The notes below the pieces were generated by a model. That model searched no databases, had not been told where the DNA came from, and saw only the letters and a program-made list of their open reading frames with translations. The position numbers and the translations under genes were made by a program. A stretch of DNA of 9,616 bases, taken from NCBI GenBank assembly GCA_903827735.1, contig CAIKJM010000540.1:1-9616 (forward strand), in the 5' to 3' direction. Of this stretch, positions 1 to 6,243 are shown piece by piece. The number at the start of each line of letters is the position of its first letter. Positions within the stretch are counted from its first letter, which is position 1. This DNA comes from an uncultured Rhodanobacter sp. GTDB taxonomy: Bacteria > Pseudomonadota > Gammaproteobacteria > Xanthomonadales > Rhodanobacteraceae.

Positions 1-24
1 ATTGGCTTGCCGGAATCCCACGCA

Positions 25-1341
25 ATGACCCAGTTACCCACGCTCACGGACGAGGCGATGTTGGACCAGCTGCAGCAGGCAGCGTTTGGCTACTTTCTCG
101 AAACTGTGAACCCGGACAACGGCCTGGTGGCCGATACCTCGCGGGAAAACTCGCCGGTCAGCATTGCCGTGGTTGGCTTTGCGCTGTCGTGCTATCCGGT
201 CGCCGTGGAGCGGGGCTGGATAAAGCGCGCCGACGCGATAAAACTCAGCGTGGCCGCGCTGCGCTTTTTCCGCGACAGCGACCAGAGCGGCGCGCCCGAT
301 GCCACCGGCTACAAGGGCTTTTACTACCACTTCCTGGACATGAAAAAGGGCACGCGGGTGTGGCAGTCCGAGCTGTCGATGATCGACACCGCGCTGCTGA
401 TCGCCGGCGCGCTGACGGCGGGCCAGTACTTCACCGCCGACACGCCGCAAGAAATTGAGCTGCGCGAGCTAGTCGATTTTCTCTACCGCCGCGTCGACTG
501 GCTGTGGTCGCAGGACGGCGGCGGCACTATCCGGCAGGGCTGGAAGCCGGAAAGCGGCTTTCTGCACTACGGTTGGGAGGGCTACAGCGAAGCGATCGTG
601 CTGTACGCCATGGCGATGGGTTCGCCCACCCATCCGATCAGGGCCGATTGCTACACCGCGTGGACGGCGACCTACCAGTGGGAAAACCTCTACGGCCACG
701 ATTATCTGTACGCCGGCCCCCTGTTCGTGCATCAGTTTTCGCATGCGTGGGTGGATCTACGCGGCATCCGCGACCCGTTTATGCGCGAAAAGAACTCCGA
801 CTACTTCGAGAACAGCCGCGCCGCCGTCTACATCCAGCGCCGCTACACCCAGCTCAACCCGCACGAGTTCGTTGGCTATGACGAAAACTGCTGGGGCCTG
901 TCCGCCTGCGACGGTCCGACCGACGGGCAGCTGGACACCATCAGCCCCGACCACCGCCTATTCGGTTACGCCGGTCGCGGCGTGCCGTATGGCCCCGACG
1001 ACGGCACGCTGTCTGCGCCGGCCGTGCTGGCCTCGCTGCCGTTCGCGCCGGAGCTGGTCATGGAAGCGATGCGCAACATGCTCAATCGCTATCCGCAGAT
1101 GATGGTCGACAACCGCCTGGCCAGCAGCTTCAACCCTTCGGTGCCGATCGACGGCCAGCCGTGGATTTCCAACGGCTATTACGGGCTCGATCAGGGCGTC
1201 GTAGTGATGATGATCGAGAACCACCGCAGCGGCCTGATCTGGCAGTTGATGCGCAGCAACCCATATATAGGCGACGGATTGCGTCAAGCCGGCTTCGAAG
1301 GCGGCTGGCTGCAACCCTCTGCGCCCGAAGGAGCACACTGA
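25..1341 (+). CDS. Glucoamylase family protein (PF10091-type glycoside hydrolase domain)
   Basis: This 438-residue protein is recognisable over its whole length as a PF10091 'glycoamylase' (alpha/alpha-barrel) protein. Visible landmarks are SELSMIDTALL (115-125, acidic E116 and D121), GWEGYSEA (183-190), GSPTHPI (199-205), the HQFSHAWVDLRGI stretch near 236-248, DDGT (325-328) with a following SLPFAPE, and MIENHRSGLIW near 396-406. Characterised relatives of this domain are GH144 endo-beta-1,2-glucanases and the C-terminal region of cyclic beta-1,2-glucan synthase, so the substrate is probably a beta-glucan rather than starch; that step is inference. I chose the ATG at 25 because the conserved domain starts about 11 residues later. 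A TTG at 7 lies in frame and the frame is open to the window edge, so the true start could lie upstream. No signal peptide is visible from either start, which is unusual because many family members are exported. Its stop overlaps the start of the next gene by one base. Confidence 0.85.
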   Translation: MTQLPTLTDEAMLDQLQQAAFGYFLETVNPDNGLVADTSRENSPVSIAVVGFALSCYPVAVERGWIKRADAIKLSVAALRFFRDSDQSGAPDATGYKGFYYHFLDMKKGTRVWQSELSMIDTALLIAGALTAGQYFTADTPQEIELRELVDFLYRRVDWLWSQDGGGTIRQGWKPESGFLHYGWEGYSEAIVLYAMAMGSPTHPIRADCYTAWTATYQWENLYGHDYLYAGPLFVHQFSHAWVDLRGIRDPFMREKNSDYFENSRAAVYIQRRYTQLNPHEFVGYDENCWGLSACDGPTDGQLDTISPDHRLFGYAGRGVPYGPDDGTLSAPAVLASLPFAPELVMEAMRNMLNRYPQMMVDNRLASSFNPSVPIDGQPWISNGYYGLDQGVVVMMIENHRSGLIWQLMRSNPYIGDGLRQAGFEGGWLQPSAPEGAH

Positions 1342-2867
1342 TGTCGCCGCCGTTCGATGCCACTATCACCACGCCGCAGGACGCGTGGGAAGACAAGCGC
1401 GTCGCCGATCTGCATCCCGAAGCGTGGGCCAATCCCAAGCCGGCCGATCGCTATCAGCTGGTCATCATCGGCGCCGGCTCGGCCGGCGTCGCCGCGGCCG
1501 AGCTGGCTATCGCCATGGGCTTGAAGGTGGCGCTGATCGAGCGTCACTTTATCGGCGGCACCTGCCTCAACACCGGCTGCGTGCCGTCCAAGGCGCTGAT
1601 CCGCACCGCACGGCTGTACGCCGACATGCGCAACGCGGCGCGTTACGGCGCCAAGGTCGACCATATCGAGGTCGACTTCACCGCCGTGATGGATCGTGTG
1701 CGGCGCATCCGCAGCCATCTCAGCGGCGGCTCCTCGGTGCGACATATGGCCAAGCTTGGCGTCGACATGTTTTTCGGCAACGTGCGCTTTGCCGGCGACG
1801 ACACGCTGATGGTCAACGAGCTCACGCTGCGATTCGGCAAGGCGCTGATCGCCACCGGCACGCGTCCGCACATTCCGGATGTGCCAGGCCTGCGCGAGGC
1901 CGGCTTTCTCACCAATGCCACCGTATTCAACCTCACCGAGCTGCCCAAGCGGCTGCTGGTGATCGGCGGCGGCCCGGTGGGCTGCGAGCTGGCCCAGGCG
2001 TTTCGCCAGCTGGGCTCCAAAGTCACCATCGTGCAGGACAAGCCGCTGTTTCTCGAACGCGAGGAGCGCGACGCCGCGCAGATTCTCTCCGACGCGTTCG
2101 GCCGCGACGGCATCGAGGTGCGCCTCAACACCACCGCCACGGCGGTACGCACGGAGAACGGCGCCAAGCAGGTGGACCTGATCAGCGCCGATTACAAAAG
2201 CACCATCGAGGTCGACGCCATCCTGACCGGCGTGGGCCGCGTGCCCAACGTGCAAGGTCTGGATCTTGAAAAGGCCGGCATCAAGTACGACGCCATCAAA
2301 GGCGTCACCGTCGACGATTTTCTGCTCACCAGCAATCCGCGCGTCTACGCCGCCGGCGACGTCTGCCTGCAGGACCAGTACACCGACACAGCGGCGGCTT
2401 CTGCACGCATCGTGGTCAACAACGCTTTCATGCGCGGGCGCATGCGCCTGAGTGAGCTGGTCATCCCGTGGTGTACGTATACCGATCCGGAAATCGCCCA
2501 CGTCGGCCTGTACGTGCGTGAGGCCAACCGCATGGGCATTCCAATCAAGACGTTTACGGTGCCAATGCACCAGATCGATCGCGCGGTCGCCGACAGCGAA
2601 GAGGGTGGCTTCGTCAAAATCCACGTGCGCGAGGGCACCGATACCATTCTCGGTGCCACCATCGTGGCGCGCCATGCAGGAGAGATGATCAATGAGATCA
2701 CCTTGGCCATGGTCGCCAAGATCGGCCTGACCACGCTGGCGCGGGTGATCCACGCGTATCCGACGCAGGCCGAGGCGATTCGCGAGGCGGCCAAAGCCTA
2801 CGGCCGCACGCGCATCACTTCACGCCTGCGCGCGCGCCTGCAGAAATGGCTGGCGCGCACGGCCTAG
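1341..2867 (+). CDS. FAD-dependent disulfide oxidoreductase, mercuric reductase-like (pyridine nucleotide-disulfide oxidoreductase class I)
   Basis: This is a 508-residue flavoprotein of the lipoamide dehydrogenase/glutathione reductase/mercuric reductase family. In order there is a 37-residue N-terminal extension, the FAD Rossmann motif GAGSAG (44-49), the redox disulfide C75/C80 in GGTCLNTGCVPSK, the NAD(P) motif GGGPVG (209-214), the second FAD motif AAGDV (337-341) and a C-terminal dimerisation domain. At the interface site, lipoamide dehydrogenases carry HxHPTxxE. Here it reads HAYPTQAE (471-478), so the catalytic His is replaced by Tyr473 while E478 remains. Canonical MerA also has Tyr there, but the MerA C-terminal vicinal Cys pair and N-terminal HMA domain are absent. 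It is therefore unlikely to be an E3 subunit or a true mercuric reductase, and its substrate is unknown. The ATG at 1341 has GAAGGAG at 1327-1333 and overlaps the previous stop (TGATG), which implies translational coupling. The frame is open further upstream to 1161, but that part is glycosidase sequence in another frame. Confidence 0.88.
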   Translation: MSPPFDATITTPQDAWEDKRVADLHPEAWANPKPADRYQLVIIGAGSAGVAAAELAIAMGLKVALIERHFIGGTCLNTGCVPSKALIRTARLYADMRNAARYGAKVDHIEVDFTAVMDRVRRIRSHLSGGSSVRHMAKLGVDMFFGNVRFAGDDTLMVNELTLRFGKALIATGTRPHIPDVPGLREAGFLTNATVFNLTELPKRLLVIGGGPVGCELAQAFRQLGSKVTIVQDKPLFLEREERDAAQILSDAFGRDGIEVRLNTTATAVRTENGAKQVDLISADYKSTIEVDAILTGVGRVPNVQGLDLEKAGIKYDAIKGVTVDDFLLTSNPRVYAAGDVCLQDQYTDTAAASARIVVNNAFMRGRMRLSELVIPWCTYTDPEIAHVGLYVREANRMGIPIKTFTVPMHQIDRAVADSEEGGFVKIHVREGTDTILGATIVARHAGEMINEITLAMVAKIGLTTLARVIHAYPTQAEAIREAAKAYGRTRITSRLRARLQKWLARTA

Positions 2868-2971
2868 CAAGTTGTTGCGATCACGCCGGCTTATCGACGC
2901 CGTGAATAGACTGTGCACTCGAAGCAACCCGAATTCTTCCTCTCCCCAAACAGTACGTAAAAGGACATCCG

Positions 2972-3880
2972 ATGGAACTTGGCATGGTGGGTCTCGGCAA
3001 AATGGGCGCCAATATGGCGGAACGCCTGATCAAGGGCGGGCACAAGGTGATCGGCTTTGATCCGAACGCCGACGCGCGCACGCTGCTCGTGTCCAAGGGC
3101 GCCGGCGAAGCCGATTCGCTCGAAGCGCTGGTCAAAGCGCTGCCCGCGCCGCGCGTGGTCTGGGTGATGGTGCCGTCGGGCAAGATCACCGACGACACAG
3201 TCGACACGCTGTACAAGCTGCTGTCCGAAGGTGACACCGTGATCGACGGCGGCAACTCCAATTACAAAGATACGCAGCGTCGCGCCGCCTCGTACGTCGA
3301 CAAGAAGATCAACTACGTCGACTGCGGCACCAGCGGCGGCGTCTGGGGTCTGGCCGAGGGCTACAGCATGATGGTTGGCGGCGACGAGAAAGTCGTCGAC
3401 GCGATCAAGCCGATCTTCGAAACGCTGGCGCCGGGCAAGGATAAGGGCTGGGGCCGCGTCGGTCCGGTCAGCTCCGGCCACTACACCAAGATGGTTCACA
3501 ACGGCATCGAGTACGGCATGATGCAGGCGTATGCCGAGGGCTTCTCCATCCTCAAGCACAAGACCGAATTCGGCCTCGACCTGAAACAGGTCGGCGAAAT
3601 CTGGCGCTACGGCAGCGTGGTGCGCTCGTGGCTGCTCGACCTCACCACCGATGCGCTGGGCAAGAACCCCGACATGAAAGGCATCGCGCCGTACGTGGTC
3701 GATTCCGGCGAAGGCCGCTGGACTGTCGACGCGGCGATGGAGCTGAGCGTATCCGCCCCGGTCATCACCTTGTCGCTGATGGAGCGCTACCGCTCGCGCG
3801 ATAACGACTCGTTCGCCGACAAGCTGCTGGCGTCGATGCGCAACGAATTCGGCGGCCACGAGATCAAGAAAGAAGGTTGA
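2972..3880 (+). CDS. gnd: 6-phosphogluconate dehydrogenase, decarboxylating (short form)
   Basis: The gene oxidises and decarboxylates 6-phosphogluconate to ribulose 5-phosphate in the cytoplasm, in the oxidative pentose phosphate pathway. At 302 residues it belongs to the short class (about 300 rather than about 470 residues), which has a single C-terminal helical unit. The N-terminal Rossmann motif is GLGKMG (7-12). The substrate-site motifs are DGGNSNYKDT (92-101) and CGTSGGVWG (118-126). The catalytic block is HYTKMVHNGIEYG, in which K173, H176, N177 and E180 match the family's Lys, His, Asn and Glu. The second beta strand ends in D30 (IGFDPN), where NADP-using forms usually carry Asn-Arg. 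I infer a preference for NAD+. The start at 2972 is supported by AAAAGGA at 2959-2965. The 104-base gap after the flavoprotein gene shows no convincing promoter or terminator, so read-through from upstream is possible. A palindromic terminator-like element follows. Confidence 0.95.
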   Translation: MELGMVGLGKMGANMAERLIKGGHKVIGFDPNADARTLLVSKGAGEADSLEALVKALPAPRVVWVMVPSGKITDDTVDTLYKLLSEGDTVIDGGNSNYKDTQRRAASYVDKKINYVDCGTSGGVWGLAEGYSMMVGGDEKVVDAIKPIFETLAPGKDKGWGRVGPVSSGHYTKMVHNGIEYGMMQAYAEGFSILKHKTEFGLDLKQVGEIWRYGSVVRSWLLDLTTDALGKNPDMKGIAPYVVDSGEGRWTVDAAMELSVSAPVITLSLMERYRSRDNDSFADKLLASMRNEFGGHEIKKEG

Positions 3881-3921
3881 TTAAACCCGGCCCGGCGTTG
3901 ACTAAACGCTGGCGTTGGAAC

Positions 3922-4035
3922 GTAGGTTGGCGCTGAGCAAAGCGAAGCCCAACAGTGGCTAGGTAGAGTCGTTATGGACTGCCTAGCGTCTGTTGGGCTT
4001 TTTGTTGGGCATCGCTACGCTCAGCGCCAACCTAC
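3922..4035. repeat. Long imperfect palindrome (REP/MITE-like intergenic element)
   Basis: The outer arms are perfect 17-base inverted repeats: GTAGGTTGGCGCTGAGC at 3922-3938 against its complement at 4019-4035. A second matched block AGCG (3941-3944) pairs with CGCT (4013-4016). AAGCCCAACA (3945-3954) pairs with 3991-4000, and GCTAGG (3958-3963) with CCTAGC (3982-3987). An extra 12 bases at 4001-4012, a partial duplication of the TGTTGGGC unit, interrupt the right arm and leave a bulge. The element lies between two convergent genes. Arms of this kind (GTAGGTTGG...AAGCCCAACA) resemble a dispersed intergenic repeat family that I recall from many proteobacterial chromosomes. No second copy and no clear target-site duplication are visible in this window, so mobility is inference. 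Confidence 0.75.
3945..4003 (+). terminator. Probable Rho-independent terminator of gnd
   Basis: A perfect 10-base-pair stem, AAGCCCAACA (3945-3954) with TGTTGGGCTT (3991-4000), is extended by a 2x2 internal loop and six further pairs, GCTAGG (3958-3963) with CCTAGC (3982-3987). The right arm runs into TTTTT (3999-4003). It begins 64 bases after the gnd stop. The stem forms the core of the larger palindrome, so termination may be a by-product of a repeat element. The long loop makes efficiency uncertain. Confidence 0.55.
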
Positions 4036-4057
4036 CCAGCCGCTCCGTATCGCCGGT

Positions 4058-4270
4058 TCAACTCAACTTATCCAGAGCATCGCCCTTGTGCATGGCGACG
4101 GCACCGGTCTTCTCGCTTTTCACTTCATATTGCGGCTCGTCTTCGCTGCAACGGCGGGTGCGACCCATGAAGTCGCAATCTTTCACGTGCACCTTGATGA
4201 CCTTGCCGGAGACGTGACCCACGTCGGAATTCCAGCGCACGTGGTCACCGATCTTGAATTTATGTTTCAT
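4058..4270 (-). CDS. DUF2945 / hypervirulence-associated TUDOR-domain small protein
   Basis: This 70-residue protein matches the DUF2945 (HVA1 TUDOR-like, PF11160) family over its full length. Visible features are the opening MKHKFKIGDHVRWNS, then GHVSGKVIKVHVKDCDF, and the typical DEPQYEVKSEKT followed by AMHKGDALDKL. The fold is a small beta barrel. The biochemical role is not established, and the 'hypervirulence' name comes from a fungal homologue. I placed the start at the ATG at 4270 because the conserved N-terminus begins there. The frame extends to an earlier ATG at 4324, but those residues look unlike the family. The ribosome binding site is weak. A poor promoter candidate (TTCAAT, 17 bases, TTTTAT on the minus strand) lies within 60 bases upstream. 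The gene converges with gnd across the palindrome. Confidence 0.85.
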   Translation of the reverse strand: MKHKFKIGDHVRWNSDVGHVSGKVIKVHVKDCDFMGRTRRCSEDEPQYEVKSEKTGAVAMHKGDALDKLS

Positions 4271-4336
4271 GAGGTTCTGCGCTCGATAAAAACGGAAGAG
4301 TGCAGATAATTGAACAGAGTGCATGTGCAGCCGAAA

Positions 4337-4433
4337 TCACGAGATGCCGGGTCGCGCCGTTGTGGTGAGCGTCAAACCCATCACCACCTCCGTCCGTTTC
4401 AGTACGACGCATTTCATGCGGCGCCTCCATATC
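4337..4433 (-). pseudogene. Out-of-frame C-terminal tail of the GNAT gene
   Basis: Directly after the GNAT stop codon, minus-strand sequence continues to read like the missing end of a GNAT domain. In the plus-one frame it gives VVLKRTEVVMGLTL before a TGA at 4337-4339. The RTEVVM block is typical of the last strand of this kind of acetyltransferase. In the original frame the residues just after the stop read DMEAPHEM, which also resembles the family. One extra T in the TTTT run at the stop would be enough to cause the break. The alternative is a stop plus a later indel. Which of these is right cannot be settled without homologues. Confidence 0.55.
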
Positions 4434-4841
4434 TTAAAACCCCATGCGTTTGTACATGCCCAGCGCAACGACGATTTTCCTTAAGCTTTGCAGCATTAAA
4501 ACGGTCCCGCCGTTTTCGCGCGAAAATTGCACACACGCTTCGACAAGCCGGCGGCCAACGCCAAGGCCGCGGCCACGCTCCAGCACCACGAGCTTGCAGA
4601 ATTTGAATACCTGCGGCGAGAGTTTTCGCACGGCCACGACGCCCAGCGGCTGACTGTCGATCAGCGCGAAGAATATCGAGCCGCCACTCGCGATATAAAA
4701 AGCCTGCGGGTCATCCATCACACGCTGATCTTCCGGCTCGGGGTCGCTGCCGGTCATTTGCTTCAGCCACCGCACCCAAAGCTCGGCAAACGTGTGGCGA
4801 TACGCTGGGCTGAAAGGGACGATCTGCACATTGCTCGACAT
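4434..4841 (-). CDS. GNAT family N-acetyltransferase, C-terminally truncated by an early stop
   Basis: This 135-residue product is a Gcn5-related N-acetyltransferase that should transfer acetyl from acetyl-CoA to an unknown amine. The acetyl-CoA motif A is visible as RGLGVG (91-96) within LVVLERGRGLGVGRRLVEAC, preceded by the strand IFFALIDSQPLGVVAVR. The usual YxRxGF motif near the end is present as MYKRMGF, but the protein stops right after the Phe. Family members normally run about 15-25 residues further, through the last beta strands. The missing tail can be read immediately downstream in another frame (see the 4337-4433 entry), so this copy is probably frameshifted and may be inactive. 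The start at 4841 has GGGAG (4848-4852) at good spacing. It lies 53 bases after the glutathione transferase gene and may share its transcript. Confidence 0.75.
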   Translation of the reverse strand: MSSNVQIVPFSPAYRHTFAELWVRWLKQMTGSDPEPEDQRVMDDPQAFYIASGGSIFFALIDSQPLGVVAVRKLSPQVFKFCKLVVLERGRGLGVGRRLVEACVQFSRENGGTVLMLQSLRKIVVALGMYKRMGF

Positions 4842-4894
4842 GGCAAACTCCCGGTTGAGTTCAACACCGTAGCAGTGCCGTGCGCGATCTAGCG

Positions 4895-5545
4895 TTACGT
4901 GGAAAGTCCGTTGCCCTGCCGGTACGTGGCGGCGCCAAAGGGCGCCGCCACGAATTCCGGCAACAGCTCAGCCGCCTCCGAAAAGCCCTGCAGGCTCGGA
5001 TAGCGAGCGGCTGGCACGATTTCGGGCAGCATTTCCTGGGTAAATTTCCACGCAACGGCGGTGGTAATGCCGGCTTGATCGATTGTCTTGCCGGCAACAG
5101 CTTGGGCCTGATCACGAAAGGCCGATTCAAGCGCATCGTAAGCGGCCAGCAGCTGGCCGGTGACGCGTTCAACCCACGGCGCGTACTGTTTCTCCGTCGG
5201 CCGCAGCTTGCGTTCGTAAACAATCTGCACGCTTTTCTCGCAGGCGGCCAGCGCCAGTCCGATAAGGCACAGCGAATGCCGCAACGCCGCCGCTTCCGTC
5301 GGCATCAGGCTCTTGCCGTTGCCGGCTATCGCTTCGGCGTATTGCAGGATCAGCGTCGAATCGATCAGCACCTCGCCGTCATCGCAGATCAGCGTCGGTG
5401 CTTTCACCAGCGGGTTGATCCGCTGAAACTCGTCGAAGCCTCCGAACACCGACAGCGACTGATGCTCGAACCCGATGCCAAGCAGCTGCAGCGAGATCGC
5501 CACCCGGCGGACGTAGGGTGAGTCGAGCATGCCGATGAGTTTCAT
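4895..5545 (-). CDS. Glutathione S-transferase family protein
   Basis: The 216-residue product has the two-domain GST layout. The thioredoxin-like N-terminal domain opens with MKLIGMLDSPYVRRVAISL and carries a candidate catalytic Ser9 in SPYVRRV. The cis-Pro block is VKAPTL (47-52, P50), and the gamma-glutamyl-binding pair is D62-S63 in IDSTLIL. An all-helical C-terminal domain follows from about residue 85. This fits cytoplasmic glutathione-dependent detoxification or isomerisation, but the substrate cannot be read from sequence. The start is the ATG at 5545, supported by AGAGGA (5552-5557). In-frame upstream sequence to 5605 does not fit the family's N-terminus. It lies 70 bases after the P-loop gene and upstream of the GNAT gene, in a run of same-strand accessory genes. 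Confidence 0.88.
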   Translation of the reverse strand: MKLIGMLDSPYVRRVAISLQLLGIGFEHQSLSVFGGFDEFQRINPLVKAPTLICDDGEVLIDSTLILQYAEAIAGNGKSLMPTEAAALRHSLCLIGLALAACEKSVQIVYERKLRPTEKQYAPWVERVTGQLLAAYDALESAFRDQAQAVAGKTIDQAGITTAVAWKFTQEMLPEIVPAARYPSLQGFSEAAELLPEFVAAPFGAATYRQGNGLST

Positions 5546-5615
5546 GAGGATTCCTCTGCTAAACATGATGGGTAATGCACAGCTGTCAGTACAGCAAACG
5601 ATCAAGCGATATCGA

Positions 5616-6239
5616 TTACCGAAGTTCGAGCGCGCCCAAAGAGATTAAAAGCCTACCCAGCTCCTTATTGCTGCGTACGTGAATCAGCGGCCTTTTGCCA
5701 TGAGCACAAGCGTTGAAAATCAACGGATGTAACCGGGAAGGGAATCGCCAGATAATTTTCAGCAAGGTGGGCAGGATAAGTATTTCAGGACAGCTTGCCG
5801 GCAGGCCTGGCCGTGATCGGAAGAGATAAGGCATGTTCCGTTTCAGCGCGCGCCACAAACAGACCGGTCGTGAGTAGTCGAGAAACACAACCACATCAGC
5901 GGCCTCCAGAATGACCTGAGAGACGCCGTCAACGACCCAGCTCGGCGCGCTCGCTATGGCCGATTCTTGCTGACTGCGCTCCGCCTTTGGTGTAGTCACC
6001 CATCCCGGCTTCCACACGATCATATCGAGACCTATATACGGCATGCCCACATTTGCGGCTAATTGTTGGGCAAAACGTGTTTTGCCAGAACCGGCGTTTC
6101 CAGTGACCAGAATCCGGCGCGCGTCTTTTAGCTCGCATACCTGCGTAAGCTGTTGTTGCAACGGCTCTCGATGATGTCGGGATGGCGTGAGCAATGTGCG
6201 CCGCGGGGGCTTTTCGTTTTGAACAACGGAGTTCTTCAC
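5616..6239 (-). CDS. P-loop NTPase, adenylate/topology-modulation kinase-like (AAA_17/FlaR-type)
   Basis: The protein has a Walker A loop, GNAGSGKT (47-54), following the strand RRILVTGNAG, then a substrate-side motif LDMIVWKPGW (71-80) and a Walker B-like strand VVVFLD (116-121). The order WKPGW then WVVDG then VFLD is typical of the small nucleotide-kinase-like ATPases often annotated as 'DNA topology modulation protein FlaR'. Such proteins bind ATP; a physiological substrate is not known. I prefer the GTG at 6239 (207 residues) because AGGGA lies 7 bases upstream and the preceding gene ends only 4 bases away. The frame continues upstream to 6404, but that part is Arg-rich antisense of the VOC gene. 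About 40 poorly conserved residues remain before the P-loop, so an alternative later start (TTG at residue 27) is possible. Local GC is lower (45-60% per 60-base line) than in the left part of the window. Confidence 0.72.
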   Translation of the reverse strand: MKNSVVQNEKPPRRTLLTPSRHHREPLQQQLTQVCELKDARRILVTGNAGSGKTRFAQQLAANVGMPYIGLDMIVWKPGWVTTPKAERSQQESAIASAPSWVVDGVSQVILEAADVVVFLDYSRPVCLWRALKRNMPYLFRSRPGLPASCPEILILPTLLKIIWRFPSRLHPLIFNACAHGKRPLIHVRSNKELGRLLISLGALELR

Positions 6240-6243
6240 ATCG

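Noticed and set aside
1284..2753. A 489-codon open frame on the minus strand across the flavoprotein gene
   Set aside because: It is antisense to a well-supported gene, is rich in Arg, His, Gly and Ala as expected from GC-biased third positions, and has no recognisable domain.
2868..2971. A promoter for gnd in the gap after the flavoprotein gene
   Set aside because: TTGCGA (2875-2880) has no -10 box at a workable distance: TAGACT at 2907 gives a 26-base spacer.
2891..3859. A 322-codon open frame on the minus strand across gnd
   Set aside because: It is the complement of a highly conserved enzyme gene, has composition typical of a shadow frame, and shows no family motif.
4001..4012. A tandem repeat or the start of a CRISPR-like array around TGTTGGGC
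   Set aside because: There are only two copies of an eight-base unit, with no spacers; they are better explained as a local duplication inside the palindrome arm.
4880..5521. A 213-codon plus-strand open frame opposite the glutathione transferase gene
   Set aside because: The minus-strand frame has clear GST motifs and a good ribosome binding site; the plus-strand translation is Arg/Gln-rich and unrecognisable.
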